64,000 nt of DNA. Source: Polydactylus sextarius (lineage: Eukaryota; Chordata; Actinopteri; Polynemidae). The translations under genes were made by a program, and so were the position numbers. How positions within the stretch are numbered: position 1 is the stretch's first letter; every line of letters starts with the position of its first letter. The stretch is from positions 14,621,313 through 14,685,312 of the forward strand of contig CM028909.1 in the NCBI GenBank assembly GCA_016801845.1, read 5' to 3'. The notes below the pieces were generated by a model that did no database searches, was not told the origin of the DNA, and was given only the letters and a program-made list of their open reading frames with translations. Positions 11,416 through 23,029 of the stretch are shown piece by piece.

Positions 11416-12714
11416 TTATAACCTGGTAATATCCTCGCCATGCTGTGCTCCGGTGAGTTCGTCGGGGGCCCCTGTGTTAGTGGCCGAGGCAGCGGCAACA
11501 GCGCCGGCTGCTGAGCTTGTGTTGGACCCGGAGGAGGAGGAAGAGGATCTCACTTTGGTGTTCGGGAGCCTGTGATCCTTTTTCCATTTCATCCTGCGGT
11601 TTTGAAACCAGATTTTAATCTGTCGCTCGGAGAGAACCAGGGTGTGAGCGATCTCGATGCGCCTCCGCCGAGTTAAATATCGGTTATAGTGGAATTCCTT
11701 CTCCAATTCTAAGACTTGCTGCCGGGTGTATGCTGTCCTAGACCGCTTGGGCTCCGTCCCATTGTAACCCGAGCTCACTGGAAGAAGGAGAAGTGGAGAG
11801 AAAAGGGAGACAGAGAAGGAAGGAAAGGAGGGGTAAACAAGAATGGCCTCAGCTGAGAAAGATTTATTGGATATGAATGTTTAGCTGTTTGAGAAATTTA
11901 AATGGGAAGTTAAGAACTTCTCAACGTAATGAGAGGACACTCACATCCAACTATGAGCTAAATTATTAATGCAAGATTACAAAGCTCAATTTTTTTTCTT
12001 ATTCATTTCTCCCCCTCTCTCTATCGCGCAATACATAACAGCAGAAGCCACATGGTGATACGGCTGCCCTGAGTATACCTCGGCTATAAAATTTATGGTG
12101 GGTGTAATTACCAATGCCGAGTCGTAAATCCGCCTCAATTGTGCCATTTCAAAGGCTTCCCTGCAATCGGAACAGGGGCTGGCAACGAGATGGGAGTCAG
12201 AGGGACTGATAAAGGGAGGGAAAGGGAGAGAAGAGCGTGAGGAGTGCAAGGGGGAACATGAACACACAAGTTGCCTACCAGTGCTGACGTGAATTTTCTT
12301 CATCCATGGGTACACCACGGGCTGCTTGGAAGAGGCTGTGCTGTTTGGATGCTCCGGGGTAGCTTGGTTGCAGGCGGAGGTTGCGGCCGGTGGGGTGGCG
12401 GGGGACATGGACAACTGTGGGGTTTCACATGAAGCAGGTTGCCCTTTCCCTGTCAGCAGGTGCGCAGAATGGGGTATTCCATGTCCCCTTGGCGTGTCAG
12501 GTTCAGGAATGCTTGCACAGTTATACTGGCGCTCTTGGTAGCTCGCCCGCGGAGGATATAACTCCTGGTGGTGATGCTGGTAGCCAGTGTCCCTTGCGCG
12601 GCTGTAATATTCTGGACTATGCTCAGGGATGTAGTTATTTTGCGAATATTCCTCGCATGGAGGAAATTTCGGATCAATGTAGTTAGACTCCATCAAATAC
12701 GAGCTCATGATCAT
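11416..12714 (-). CDS. hoxc4a: Hoxc4a homeodomain transcription factor
   Basis: This nuclear sequence-specific DNA-binding protein patterns the anterior trunk and hindbrain-spinal boundary. Exon 1 is 12714-12279 and exon 2 is 11777-11416, joined at a phase-1 junction (ACTG|GTAGGC to TTCCAG|TGAGC), giving 265 residues, close to the mammalian length. The N-terminus MIMSSYLMESNYIDPKFPPC is diagnostic of HOXC4. The PBX-binding YPWM is at 135-138. The homeodomain is at 155-214 with the recognition helix RQIKIWFQNRRMKWKK and the group 4 signature of RQQVLELEKEFHYNRYL. The tail is Ser/Ala-rich and ends EDITRL, as in other Hox4 proteins. The intron is 501 bp. A splice acceptor lies 6 nt before the ATG, so longer transcripts from upstream are likely. 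No defect is seen. Confidence 0.97.
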
Positions 12715-12735
12715 TAATTTCTGGAGTGGAAAATA
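12715..12735 (-). promoter_or_regulatory. Splice acceptor just upstream of the hoxc4a start codon
   Basis: The minus strand reads TTATTTTCCACTCCAG|AAATTA then ATG, with the AG at 12722-12721. The pyrimidine-rich acceptor implies that hoxc4a coding exon 1 can be joined to upstream non-coding exons, as reported for mammalian HOXC4. Confidence 0.65.
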
Positions 12736-12810
12736 ATTTTTCTAGCTTTGTCGTTTTTCTGCTCCATAAAGCCCTCCTACTTGCGAGCAGCCCTGTAAAG
12801 TTACTTTTAC

Positions 12811-12831
12811 CACGTGACCCAATGGCCCAAT
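12811..12831. promoter_or_regulatory. hoxc4a proximal promoter elements: E-box and two CCAAT boxes
   Basis: CACGTG (12811-12816) is followed at once by CCAAT at 12819-12823 and 12827-12831, about 100 bp upstream of the start codon. USF-type and NF-Y factors bind such motifs, and both are known at HOXB4. Use here is inferred. Confidence 0.55.
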
Positions 12832-12903
12832 AGCAGAGTAAGAGGTAGTTCCCGGATAAGGAACCAGAGGTATTTAGCATACCTACAGTCGCCATTGTGG
12901 GCA

Positions 12904-12907
<4 letters not shown>

Positions 12908-12934
<27 letters not shown>

Positions 12935-12979
12935 GTCATTCTCTCTCTCCCTCTCTCTTTCTCTCTCTCTCTCTCTCTT

Positions 12980-13014
<35 letters not shown>
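12908..13014. repeat. (CT)n microsatellite, about 107 bp, slightly interrupted
   Basis: A CT-rich tract with a few interruptions. It is a polypurine (GA) run on the hoxc4a coding strand, only about 190 bp upstream of the start codon and next to the E-box/CCAAT cluster. Confidence 0.95.
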
Positions 13015-13017
<3 letters not shown>

Positions 13018-14215
13018 TGTTGTACCAAAGCAATTGATCTTGGGGACAAAACTAGTAGCTAGTTGCTGACCAAGGAAAAAATAAAACAGGCAAAATCCGC
13101 TGGTCTCAATTATTCAAAGGGACAATAGGTGATTCGCCAAGGATAAGGCACAACAATAGCAAACCAATCATTTTATCCTGCACGCCTTATATAAAGCTTA
13201 TCTGCTAATTAATGAAGGCACAGTCTTTATTAACAGCACTTCAGCTGTGAAACAGATTATGGTCCATTAATACACTTAGGAATCAGAGCTGCATCACTTC
13301 TATGAGATGATACTCCTAAAAACCATTTCAGCACTATATTTAATAGGTTTATTGTGACTCTAAATGTCAGGGAGAGGAGTGGAGTGGTGGATGGGATGCT
13401 CTGGAGGTGTGGTTGATTTCTGAGAATAAGCCTGATAATTTATAATAGTGGAAGAGAGGTGGACAGGAAGAGTCAGAGAGTCCAAACAATAGAGTTCACT
13501 CAGCTATGAGACATTTGCTCCAGTGTGTCCTTTCAACAACTGGGCCTTCACATTTTAATTGACTGCTGACAAGGACGACTGTAAAAATGAACGTGATTTA
13601 GATAAAGTCCGTCTGATTCTTAACCAGACAGACAAATACTTTAAAAAGAAATCTTTTCTGAATATCACAGCAGCCAAAGGTGCATGGTGATGTACAATAG
13701 ATTGAATGGGCAGGATAAAATGATAAGAATAAAGGAGAAAAATCATTTTGGAGTCTTTAGGTTAAAAAACTTGAGTTTAAATCCTGTTTTTAACCTTTAA
13801 TGATAATGCTTAACTCTAAATGATACAACTATTACACAACAAAAGCTTCCTATATGTATAATTCAGTATCATTATGAGCACTGTGAGAAATGGAGTCACA
13901 GATACAACACAGACTTAACAACTGGGGAACAGCCAGCAGACCAGAGTAACACCAGGCTACCCAAGTGACATCAAACGACAGCCAACACAGAGCAGTACCA
14001 CGGTGGCGTCACTAATCTGACAAATGTGCAGGCCAATACCATCGTGGAGTCACAGACCAGAGAGCGGCAAAACATTATGATCTGCTGACTTAACTGCAGT
14101 GGACTAGTAGCACTTCTGTCACAATGAAGTGGTGTAAAATTTGGTTGTTGCATTGTGGAGCAGCAGCACACTCACAGTCCTCCTATATGTAGTGCAGTCC
14201 TGCTATAGAAATCTT

Positions 14216-14253
<38 letters not shown>

Positions 14254-15579
14254 TAAAATAAATTCAAATAAATCACTGAGTTTCAGTTCTTAAAGTTGTT
14301 TTTTTCTTTTCTGACAAAAAGTCTCCTTGTCGCTCGCTGTCTTAACAACATTCAGAAATCCTCATCTTTGACTTGCAAAACATGTTGTGGAGCTTCGTCA
14401 CAGCCCAAATAAAAGCACACGAAGAAATAAGTAAATTAATGAACTGCATCATGCATGCATAAGTGCATTAATGAACTTGCTGCTTAGACAGATGAACGTC
14501 TTTAAAGGGCAGAAAAAAACCTTATCTTAACAAAGATAACACTGTTAGGAAGAGTCTGAGGAATTCAACAAATATGTCTTGCTCATTTAGAAAGAAAAAA
14601 ACGAAAGGCAGAAAATACAAAGAAAAACTGAGTTTCAGTCCAGCTGCCATGTGAATAAAGCCTTGCAAATGTTACAAGCTAATCCTATCCGAGGCACTGA
14701 CCATCAGCCCCATTACTAGAGTTATGCTGTTATATTGTAAACTGATACTACCTGCTGGTATAAACTTGTCATGTGCTGTTGGCTCCTCATTCTTATGTCA
14801 GAGTCAGCTGTGCTGTGGACAAAGAGGTGCACTCCCTAATATCTCAACAGCCTACGAAAACATCCACATAACATATTTTTTTCCCTTCCATAGCTTCATT
14901 CTATGTGTAGTTTAGCTGTGGGATGATGGCAAATAAAATAACTAAATAATGGGAATTAAAAAAAAAAAAAAAAAAGAAGAAGAAAATGGTGTCTTCTGTA
15001 GGGTAACTTTCAGTAGGATTTTTTTTTTTTTTTTTTACAGGATTCCCTTTAATAAGATCCATTGAACAACAGAAGCAGCGCGCAAGTCAATCTATTGACC
15101 AGCAGCACAACAATGCAAAGTTAACGGATGTATCTCTTTTCACAGTGATAATTACATAATATGGTTTAAAAACGACTTGAAATGGCATATTTCTGGCTGT
15201 CCTGTTTGTACAGAATGCGCACGACATTTCTATTACCTCTAGCGAGGATGTTAGAGGCGTTTTATAGAGCAATAAAAGCCGTAAATCAGTCACTTTTAAA
15301 CGACCCCTGGTTCCTAACGTGTTTTACAGGGTCCGACACAGTAGAAGCCGCAGACTGCACACATGGGCTTTCTCTCTCTGTGGCCTACCGACTCAATCTA
15401 CGGCTGTCTGCGCTGTGAATACATTTTGTGACAGTGTTATTGCATTGCTCGTGTCTGAACGTAGGCTGGATGTGTGTATATCACTGATGCTTGTGTATGC
15501 AGTAGCAGCAAACCCTAGAGAGACGTGCAGAAGAGGAGCAGGAGCAGTAGTACCCATTTGCTGGCGTGGTATTTCAGTT
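13015..15579. other. hoxc4a upstream / putative intron DNA between hoxc4a and miR-10b
   Basis: In the long hoxc4a transcript model this is intron. A block at about 13140-13290 is motif-dense (CCAATCATTTTATCC, TTATCT, CTAATTAATGAA) and looks like a regulatory element. About 13880-14080 has weak, degenerate repetition around a GTGGCGTCAC/GTGGAGTCAC core. No coding gene is recognised. Confidence 0.4.
14216..14253. repeat. (TA)n(GA)n microsatellite
   Basis: A TA run of about 25 bp passes directly into a GA run. Confidence 0.9.
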
Positions 15580-15656
15580 GCCCATGTATTCCTGTAGAGA
15601 CGTATTTGCGATTGTTTGTACTTCACACAAATTCGGTTCTACAGGGTACATATAGA
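15580..15656 (-). ncRNA. mir10b: pre-miR-10b hairpin
   Basis: The complement of 15626-15648 is the mature miR-10b sequence, starting TACCCTGTAGAACCGAAT. The A in AGAACC separates it from miR-10a, which has T there. The opposite arm (about 15585-15610) pairs with it: CCTGTAGA with TCTACAGG, AATTTG with CAAAT, and TATGT with ACATG at the base. The mature strand is in the 5' arm, as usual. The position just upstream of a Hox4 gene on the same strand is the conserved mir-10 location. Mammalian HOXC has no mir-10, so this copy is of the kind kept in fish HoxCa. In the long hoxc4a model it sits in the last 5' UTR intron. Confidence 0.95.
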
Positions 15657-15975
15657 CAACTAATGTGGTTTTAGGTTAGACACTGCAAAATTGATCTCTC
15701 GGGGTAAATCTCTGTGCAAAGCAGGTCGTTGTGTCTGTATCCGGACTGGCATGCATTTTTGAAAGTGCTGTGACAACAAGTATTAAAGCTGCAATAGAGC
15801 AGAAATACTGCGCTAAACGTGCGCCAAAGCAGATGCTGTTTGTCAGAGGTTACTAAAACAAGAATCACTTCTGCTCTGCCTTTAATACATCTAACAATGA
15901 CAGAAAGTACTACTTTAACACCCTCTCTCCCGGAAAAAAGAGAAAAAAATATTCGAGGGTACATAAATATTCCTT

Positions 15976-16014
<39 letters not shown>

Positions 16015-17717
16015 CACACGCACATCGTGCGCAGAGGACAAGAGGGTCTCTTTTCTCAACATTCAACCTCTGCCTTTGAGGTAGCTCCTATATGAATATT
16101 CAGTCACAAACACGGCGGATACAAAGGGACGGCGTGACAGCACAGATGAAAAATAAGTTTCTATTGTTCCCAACCATTTCTTCTGCTTGCTATTACCATA
16201 CTGACCGCTCGGTAACCTTTCTTCCTGCCACTCTGGAAGCTAATGAGAAAAGCCTCGGATGAAAAATGCAATATCAGACATGTGACCTGTTTCGGGGGGT
16301 TATTAAAAGCAGCAAACATGCTCAGATTGTGAATCAATTGAATTGATTACAGTGGAAGTGCACAGGGGACTTCAAACACTGTCAAAAGATAAATAAAACA
16401 CCTCGATATACATATTTCTCCGCGTGCAGTCTGTGTATCTGTTTAATAGATTTTTTTTTGAAGAGCAAAACATCACATGAGCCAACAAACGCTGAAGTGA
16501 CGAGGAAATAGTGCTAAAAAATTTAACTCGCGTTCATTTGGCTTTTTGTCATATGCTCTTCTAAATACATGCTGTTTGCTGTGCACCCAACCAGCGTGAG
16601 AGAGCTGCACGCACACACCACATACTCCCTCTCGCCCCATGCGCTCTGGCGGACGCATTTTAATATTAGTTAGACAGCCTGACCCGCGTTTCACCCCTCG
16701 CGTTTGACTGGTTCCAATAGTTCACTGCCAAGGATTATTGATGGAGAGACAGCAATGAATTCTTTCTCCCCACAAATGGCTTTCAGATCGTGCACCTAGT
16801 TCAATAACTAGTTATAATGTAGAAGTACAAAAAATGAGGCCCTCAGGCGGACTAATTTGATGTTTCATTTGTTCATTTGAGAAATTGGTAAGCTTTCTAC
16901 TTTCCCTGCAAAAAATAACAGCGGTACAAGCGTGTTCTCACATGTACATATGTAAACAAAATAAATCTGTGCAAAACTACGTGGAGGTGGTTGTTCCGTC
17001 CGTGCGTGGCTGTTTTTTAATTTGGTGTCCCAACAGCACCTGACCTGGATGCAGACAGTGCGGCAATATCCCGCTCCCTGATGAAAATGGTTACGATGCG
17101 CTTTTAATCAAACCCTTAACCTAATAGCCTTTACACGTTTACTCTCCCCAGGTGTAATAACGTTAGACCAGATCGTCCAGTTAAAATAAAAAGTTTTAAT
17201 GAAGTGCAGACAGACTGGAGACTAGTTGGATATGAATATCTTCTAAAAGGCAGCAGCCAGGGGAAGCAGAGGTGGTTTGAGATACAAGATGTCCCACAGA
17301 AACCATCGGTTGGTTTTGCAGATCATTATGGCAACGTTGTGCTTCATTATGGTCACAGTGCACATTGTGTTTAATCCAGTTCACCTGCGCAACAAAAGTC
17401 AAACTTCCTTTTTCTTCTGTCTGTTAACCAAAGTGGACACGGGCAACGAAACATATGATTTTGTTTTGTTTTGTTTTGTCAAAGCACCGCGAGTTAGAAC
17501 CGTGAACACTGTGATCTTTGAGCATTGTTAAACCGCAGCCCTTACATAAACACTACAATCCCTTAAACAAATTGGTTAAGAGTGCAGGCATCGGTGTCAG
17601 TGATGTCTGTGGAGCCAGCTGTTTGCCTAAAGCCAAATAACAAGCTCCACCATGTAAGTATCATATCTCCTGACTGGAGCCAGGTGGAGAAACGTGGGGG
17701 CGATGAATAACACTTAC
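15657..17717. other. Intergenic/putative intronic DNA upstream of miR-10b
   Basis: No coding gene is seen. A (CA)n microsatellite is at 15979-16013. The stretch 15180-15650, next to the miRNA, and 16080-16330 are of mixed composition and may include conserved elements. The 41-nt candidate exon lies at the right end. Confidence 0.4.
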
Positions 17718-17758
17718 TGATAATCCACGATCCAACTCCGTTTGACCCGATGAACTGC
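17718..17758 (-). other. Candidate 41-nt internal non-coding exon (hoxc4a / pri-miR-10b leader)
   Basis: On the minus strand a long pyrimidine tract (CTT repeats and T10) ends CCAG at 17759. It is followed by 41 nt and then the consensus donor TCA|GTAAGT. Acceptor and donor are both strong and correctly spaced. It lies on the strand and in the interval between the distal first exon ending at 21017 and the acceptor in front of the hoxc4a ATG. It has no coding capacity worth noting. Usage is inferred. Confidence 0.5.
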
Positions 17759-20700
17759 CTGGAAAAAAAAAAGGAAGGAAGAAGAAGAAGAAGAAGCAGT
17801 GATTAGATCAAGAATGATCCAAAAATTATTTACCTTTAAGCTATGAAATTGATTACTTCTCTTAAAAAAACGGGATTTGGGAAATCTAAATTCTTGAAAT
17901 AAGATAGACATTAATTTGAACTTATTAAAAAAAAAACATATATTTAATAAATAAACTATCCACTAAATTAATTACGCGAGCATTTGTAAAGTCAGTCACT
18001 TTGTCCAGCTTGTGCAACATATTTCGTTTGTAGTCTATTAAAATAAAATCGCCAGCAAAATAATAAAAAAAAATAAAACTAATAAATAAAACGAATCAAA
18101 AGAAAATCTGAAAGAGAAATGATGGAAATAATAATCGAAAAAAAGATTTTTTTCCCCCCTATTTATTATACCCACTCGGTCTATTTTTGTCAAGTTTTTT
18201 TGGGACCGCAGTTAATCTCTCGATTTCCAAAACACATAAAACAAACAGTTTTGATATGTTACGTTATTATTTCATTTTAATGATCGTTCGGGCTGTCCCT
18301 TTGCCTCTGATCTCCTCTGTTGTCTAGCCTAATTGAAGGGAGGCTTGCCCTAGAAAAGCTCTGACATGTGTGGGCTCCTGCAGAACTGGGACCGAGAGCA
18401 GAAATTTAGGACGGGTCATTTTCAGACAGTAAAAACTAAATTTACAAGCATTTTGGTATTTCCTTGGGCAAATGTACTATGAATAGAAATCCCTGGACTT
18501 CAGCGCGGCTGAATTATGGTGAACAGTCAATAAAAAAAATTACGACTTTGTCTTCACATTGTAAATACATTCTAGCTGTGTTCGAAAAACGGTGTAATGG
18601 CACTTTATGGTTCTTATTTGGGCTCAGACAAAGGGAAGTCTGTGCTCACCCGGAAATGACCTCTGCGGATTGAATGATGGCAGTGTCAGCTCCACAGGTC
18701 AAAGAAAGGGATACGAGAGTATAGAACATGGCAGTGAAAACGGATGTTTGGACTGTTTCACTTTTACTGTAGTAATATTAGATTTGTTTGAGCACAACTG
18801 CCTTTCTTCTTTTTCTTTTTTTCGTTTTAAGTCAAAATTTAAAGCATATTTGATTCAAACTTTCCCTCCAGATTCAGAAGCTGAAAAGACACGAGAATAA
18901 AAAAGCATTTCGTTCACACTGAGGCCTCTGCAACCTCCGTGAATACGTCAGAACACATATTAAATCTGTGTCTAATTTATGAGAAATAGAAAATATGTAT
19001 CTATTTTTGGAAGAAGAAGAAAAAACAATTTCTCCATATTGGATCGCTTTATTTTCATTTGGGAGATTGTGAAGATGATTTTTGTCCGCCTGGAAGCAGT
19101 TAATATGACAGAACAGCAGCTCAGAAACAATACGCAAAAATAGAATAAAATCTTAGAGATGAAAACAAATACTGATCGATGCCATGGATGGGACACATTG
19201 TCCACCCAGTGAATCACCCACACACAGCAGCGTGTCACACAGTGCCCCCTATTGGAAGTGTAAAATTTATGATCCTACACACCTGAGATCAAATCTGAAC
19301 AGCCTGAAAATGGAATAATTTTTAGAAATATATATTTTAAAAAGGCAAATAAAACACAAAGTGTGTGACATCACACAGTAATGGTGCAATAAGCTTAGCT
19401 GCAGTTCAACCATCGAACAGCATTTGTACACTGACCCCGAAGCCTGGGAAGTCATCATTTTTTAACAATAGTTAAATAAAAAATAATTACGTTTTTGTCT
19501 TATTTATTTCCTGCATTAGGATCACAGTCAAAACGAGCAAACCTGTCACCAAATCCAAAAATAAAAAATAAAAATAAAAAATAAGACAAAAACATCATCC
19601 ACTTGCAATTCCAAACAGAATGAAGAGAATGTTGCTTCCATCACGAGCTGCTTCATAAGACACGTGCCAAACAATCTCTTATACAAGCGACATAAAATGA
19701 CCAAAGCCAGTAAAGTCTCACCAGTTTCCAAACTGAACAGTTCAGTTACATTTAATGCTGCAATACAAGTTTTTTAAAAATGAGTATGAGTAGGAATTGG
19801 TAACTGCACAAAAATAAACAAACAAATAAAATAACATAAAATAATAGAGCAATCATAACAAATACATTTATAAATTGTGGGAAACATCTGCAATTTTTGG
19901 TAGAATTTGTAATTCGTGCGTCAGTCTTGACCCCCACACCTCCCACCCCTCTCCACGCTGTGTTTGTCACACGGTTTGAGTTTAGAAGCTGTCACAATTA
20001 GATTGGAAAGTGCCTTTGAATGAAACATGTCTCTTGGCCCAGACATGACCCTAAAACAACAGGAACTGGAAAGAGCGCAAACACCAACACCAACCTCACG
20101 TCGAGGTGAAACAATGACACGAAGCATTTTAATCAGAATCGAGGTTTTGTATTTCACTGAACCTTTTTTTTTCTCTTACGAATACACACAAACTTTTTTA
20201 CCTAAGAGACAACGTTTCAGTATCACACATAATAGAAGTCACGTTTCATCTACAACACATTGTTTCTGTTACACATTCCCTTACACTCTCTGGAATCTAA
20301 GCCACTGCGTCAAACTATACCAAACTTTTTTAAACATACAGGTGTGTGCCTGTGTGTGACAGAGAGAGGAAGTGTGTGTGTGTGTGTGTGTGTTATAGAG
20401 AAAGAGAGAGAGAGAGAGGGAGGGAGGGAGCGGTGGTGAAGCTGGGAGCCACATGATTTTTGATAGCTCTGACTTTCATTTTCCTCACGTCACGTTTCCC
20501 CCAAAAAATATTTTTCTTTTTTTTCCCTTTACTAATAGGATTCATAACAAACTGTTGACTGACAATGTATCTTATAACTGTTGCGCATCGTTAGAACATG
20601 TTTTTAAAATATTGTTTCTCGAGATTAAAATCAGATATAAACATAGTCTAATGATGCTGCTGCGTAAAAGAAAACCCCGACAACACAATAACCACGATCG

Positions 20701-21016
20701 TTAAAAAAAAAACAAAAAACTCCATATTATTGCGTTTCTGGCGGTTTAAATATGTAACCTCATATGTTGTTGTTGTTTTATATGGGAATTCTCAAAATGA
20801 GCATTTTCCATATCATTTACAAAACAGAATTGCTGTATAATTACATTTTTAAAAAGCATTTTCATTATCAATTATTAACGTTAAATTTAAAGTTAATTAC
20901 TTTCACAATCTCACATTCCAAGTGACACTATTATATATGCAAACAATATATATATTTTCGCGCAGAAATAACAGCACAGGCACAGGCCTGTAGGCAAAGT
21001 TAAAAAGCAACTTACT
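17759..21016. other. Putative intron DNA, with simple repeats
   Basis: AT-rich DNA between the two candidate leader exons. It has a CTT/GAA tract (17770-17800), a (GT)n at 20368-20393 followed by a GA-rich stretch to about 20430, and a CTCF-like site at 19242. 18280-18420 is GC-richer and may be conserved. No gene is recognised. Confidence 0.4.
19242..19255 (-). promoter_or_regulatory. CTCF-like motif (minus orientation)
   Basis: The minus strand reads CCAATAGGGGGCAC, matching the 14-base CTCF core CCASYAGRKGGCRS at 13 of 14 positions by eye. CTCF sites are known between vertebrate Hox genes. Confidence 0.45.
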
Positions 21017-21140
21017 GCAGCAGCTCTCAGTCCTCCGCACCACCCGACTACACAGTCCGGAGAAAGGTACTGCATCCTCACTGCCACAAAGACCTTTCTT
21101 CCTCAGATAAGGGGAAGCCAGCAGCTGCGATTCCGGACAG
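21017..21140 (-). other. Candidate distal first exon of hoxc4a (non-coding)
   Basis: A GC-richer stretch on the minus strand ends at the consensus donor TGCA|GTAAGT (last base 21017). Upstream are a TATA-like TATATA (21161-21167), a GTTTTATGG motif, CACGTG (21216-21221) and CCAAT on the minus strand (21258-21262), so promoter and exon are in order. The natural downstream partners are the 41-nt exon at 17758 and the hoxc4a acceptor at 12721. The 5' end is estimated from the TATA position. Confidence 0.45.
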
Positions 21141-21160
21141 TTAAGATTATATATGATGTG

Positions 21161-21262
21161 TATATATCGAAGGTTTGTCAGCTCTTCCAGGCCATAAAAC
21201 CCACTTAAATGACACCACGTGCTTCCTATGCACCATTCACAGGCCCTGCTTGGGGCAATTGG
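21161..21262 (-). promoter_or_regulatory. Candidate distal hoxc4a promoter (TATA, E-box, CCAAT)
   Basis: Read on the minus strand, CCAAT, CACGTG, TTTTATGG and TATATA follow one another over about 100 bp, ahead of the candidate exon ending at 21017. The same E-box/CCAAT pairing marks other gene starts in the window. Confidence 0.45.
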
Positions 21263-23029
21263 CATATGTAACCTTGTAAACTTTAAAATACCCTAAAAGA
21301 AAGACATACAAAAAGGGATTCAATACATTGTCCACGTATAGGTTAGGCCTAACAGAGCGCAGAGAAAGTGGACGCTGCGCTGTCCGGTTCTCATAACCGT
21401 CAACGAAGTTGAATAGGAAGCTATTAGTTTGAGAGGTGAGTTGATTTTTATTTTCTTTAAGTAGTGATAGAGAGAAATTACCTCATAACCTTGGGCTATA
21501 TTGCGTCATACTACTACTTCTACAAAAGCTGCAGCTGAATACAGACATCCAGCAAACTGGCTTGATTTTTTATGTCCTCTATAGTATCAGATAGTGTTGT
21601 TTTAACTACAGCGTAATGATGTCAGGATTAAAGAGCAGGGTGATATCACAAAGAGGCCATATGGCCACAACAATGATGGCGCAGGAGTCTGCGGCCACAT
21701 GAAACCAAAGTTTTGCATCCAGTGTTGTGTCGTGGGTGAGTGTTATCACAAGCTAGAGTGTCTCTTCCTTCCCTGACAAAACAGGAAACGGAGACTGTCT
21801 GTGGCGCATTGGTGGAAAAGGGGCAATAAACTTTTATGGGGGCCTTAAACTTCAGAGCGCGTTTGTCAGTCAATGAAATTCCTTGGATTCCGAGTCAGAC
21901 AAAAAAAAAACGTGACCAGTCGCACAGAACAGAAGAAAATATAGTCTTAGAAAAATATTATAATTTCTAAGAAACTCAACTCAGTGGATTTTAAGGTCAA
22001 CAGATATTGAAATACACGTCACATGTCTAATATTACCCCTAATATCAGCAGAAAGAAAATAATTATAATGATAATAATAGAAATGTTCATACTGACAATA
22101 GTATTTTTTTCCCTCATTTTTAATAATGAGACTTTATTGGTTACAATCAACAGATGAGCCACCTATCAGTTATCCTAGGTCTTGTGTAAACCAGGCACCT
22201 TAAGTTTACAAAGGAGAAGAGAAATGGCTTCATTGCACATTACAATATTATCACATACAGTCGCTGAATTATACATATACAAGGACATGTCAGACAACAT
22301 GGATGGTGCCTTTCACAGAAATCCACTCACTAACAGACATCACACACTTCCACTTCTCACAACCACTTCTTAAACGTTGCATTTCAACATATCAGAGGGT
22401 AAATTGAAAAAAAGAAAAAGAGAGAAATATGTGGAAAAGTAGTTATTTTTTTCTTACTTGTGTGTGTGAAACTATTTAACTGTTGCTCACAGCACAGCTC
22501 ATTATCAGTAAAGCAGTCAGGCTTTTTTTTCTTTCTTTTTTTTTTTTTTTTTTTTTTTTATTAAATTTGTGGACTTAAAAGTTTTGTCACAGATATGATG
22601 ATATAGAGTTTTTTGAATGATACATGCTGTCACCCAGCCTCCACTACTCTTATCCTGATTGAAAACATAGATTAGCCTATTAGTAGCATTGTGCAACCTT
22701 TTTTTGAGTGCACTGCAGACCAAAGCCTTGCAGCGTGAAGGACCCAGCTCCCCTCAACCTCTTGTCCCCTTCGTGCAGTAAAGTGAGGTTATCATCGCAT
22801 GGGCAGCAAATTAATTTAGAAATGTAAACCGATTGATCAAAGTGAGTGATATTCAATACATTAGGTCCCAAACTGCAGCAAGTGACACATAATTGGTGAT
22901 GAAGCACACAGAGCGGTGTCATGATGTCATTGCTCCGAGCAGTTCATCCGGAGGTCAGGCGGCACTCCAGCACTGTGCAGTGTGGGGCTGAAAACGTGCT
23001 GCATGCACCCCGTTCACTGGAGAGCTCTC
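21263..23029 (-). other. hoxc5a 3' flank and presumed 3' UTR
   Basis: Downstream of the hoxc5a stop. Minus-strand AATAAA signals are near 22557 and 22133. A poly-T run is at 22523-22559. No seed match for miR-196 or miR-10 was noticed. Confidence 0.4.

Noticed and set aside
12683..13033. An Arg/Glu-repeat frame upstream of hoxc4a
   Set aside because: It is a GA microsatellite read through, and it overlaps the hoxc4a promoter.
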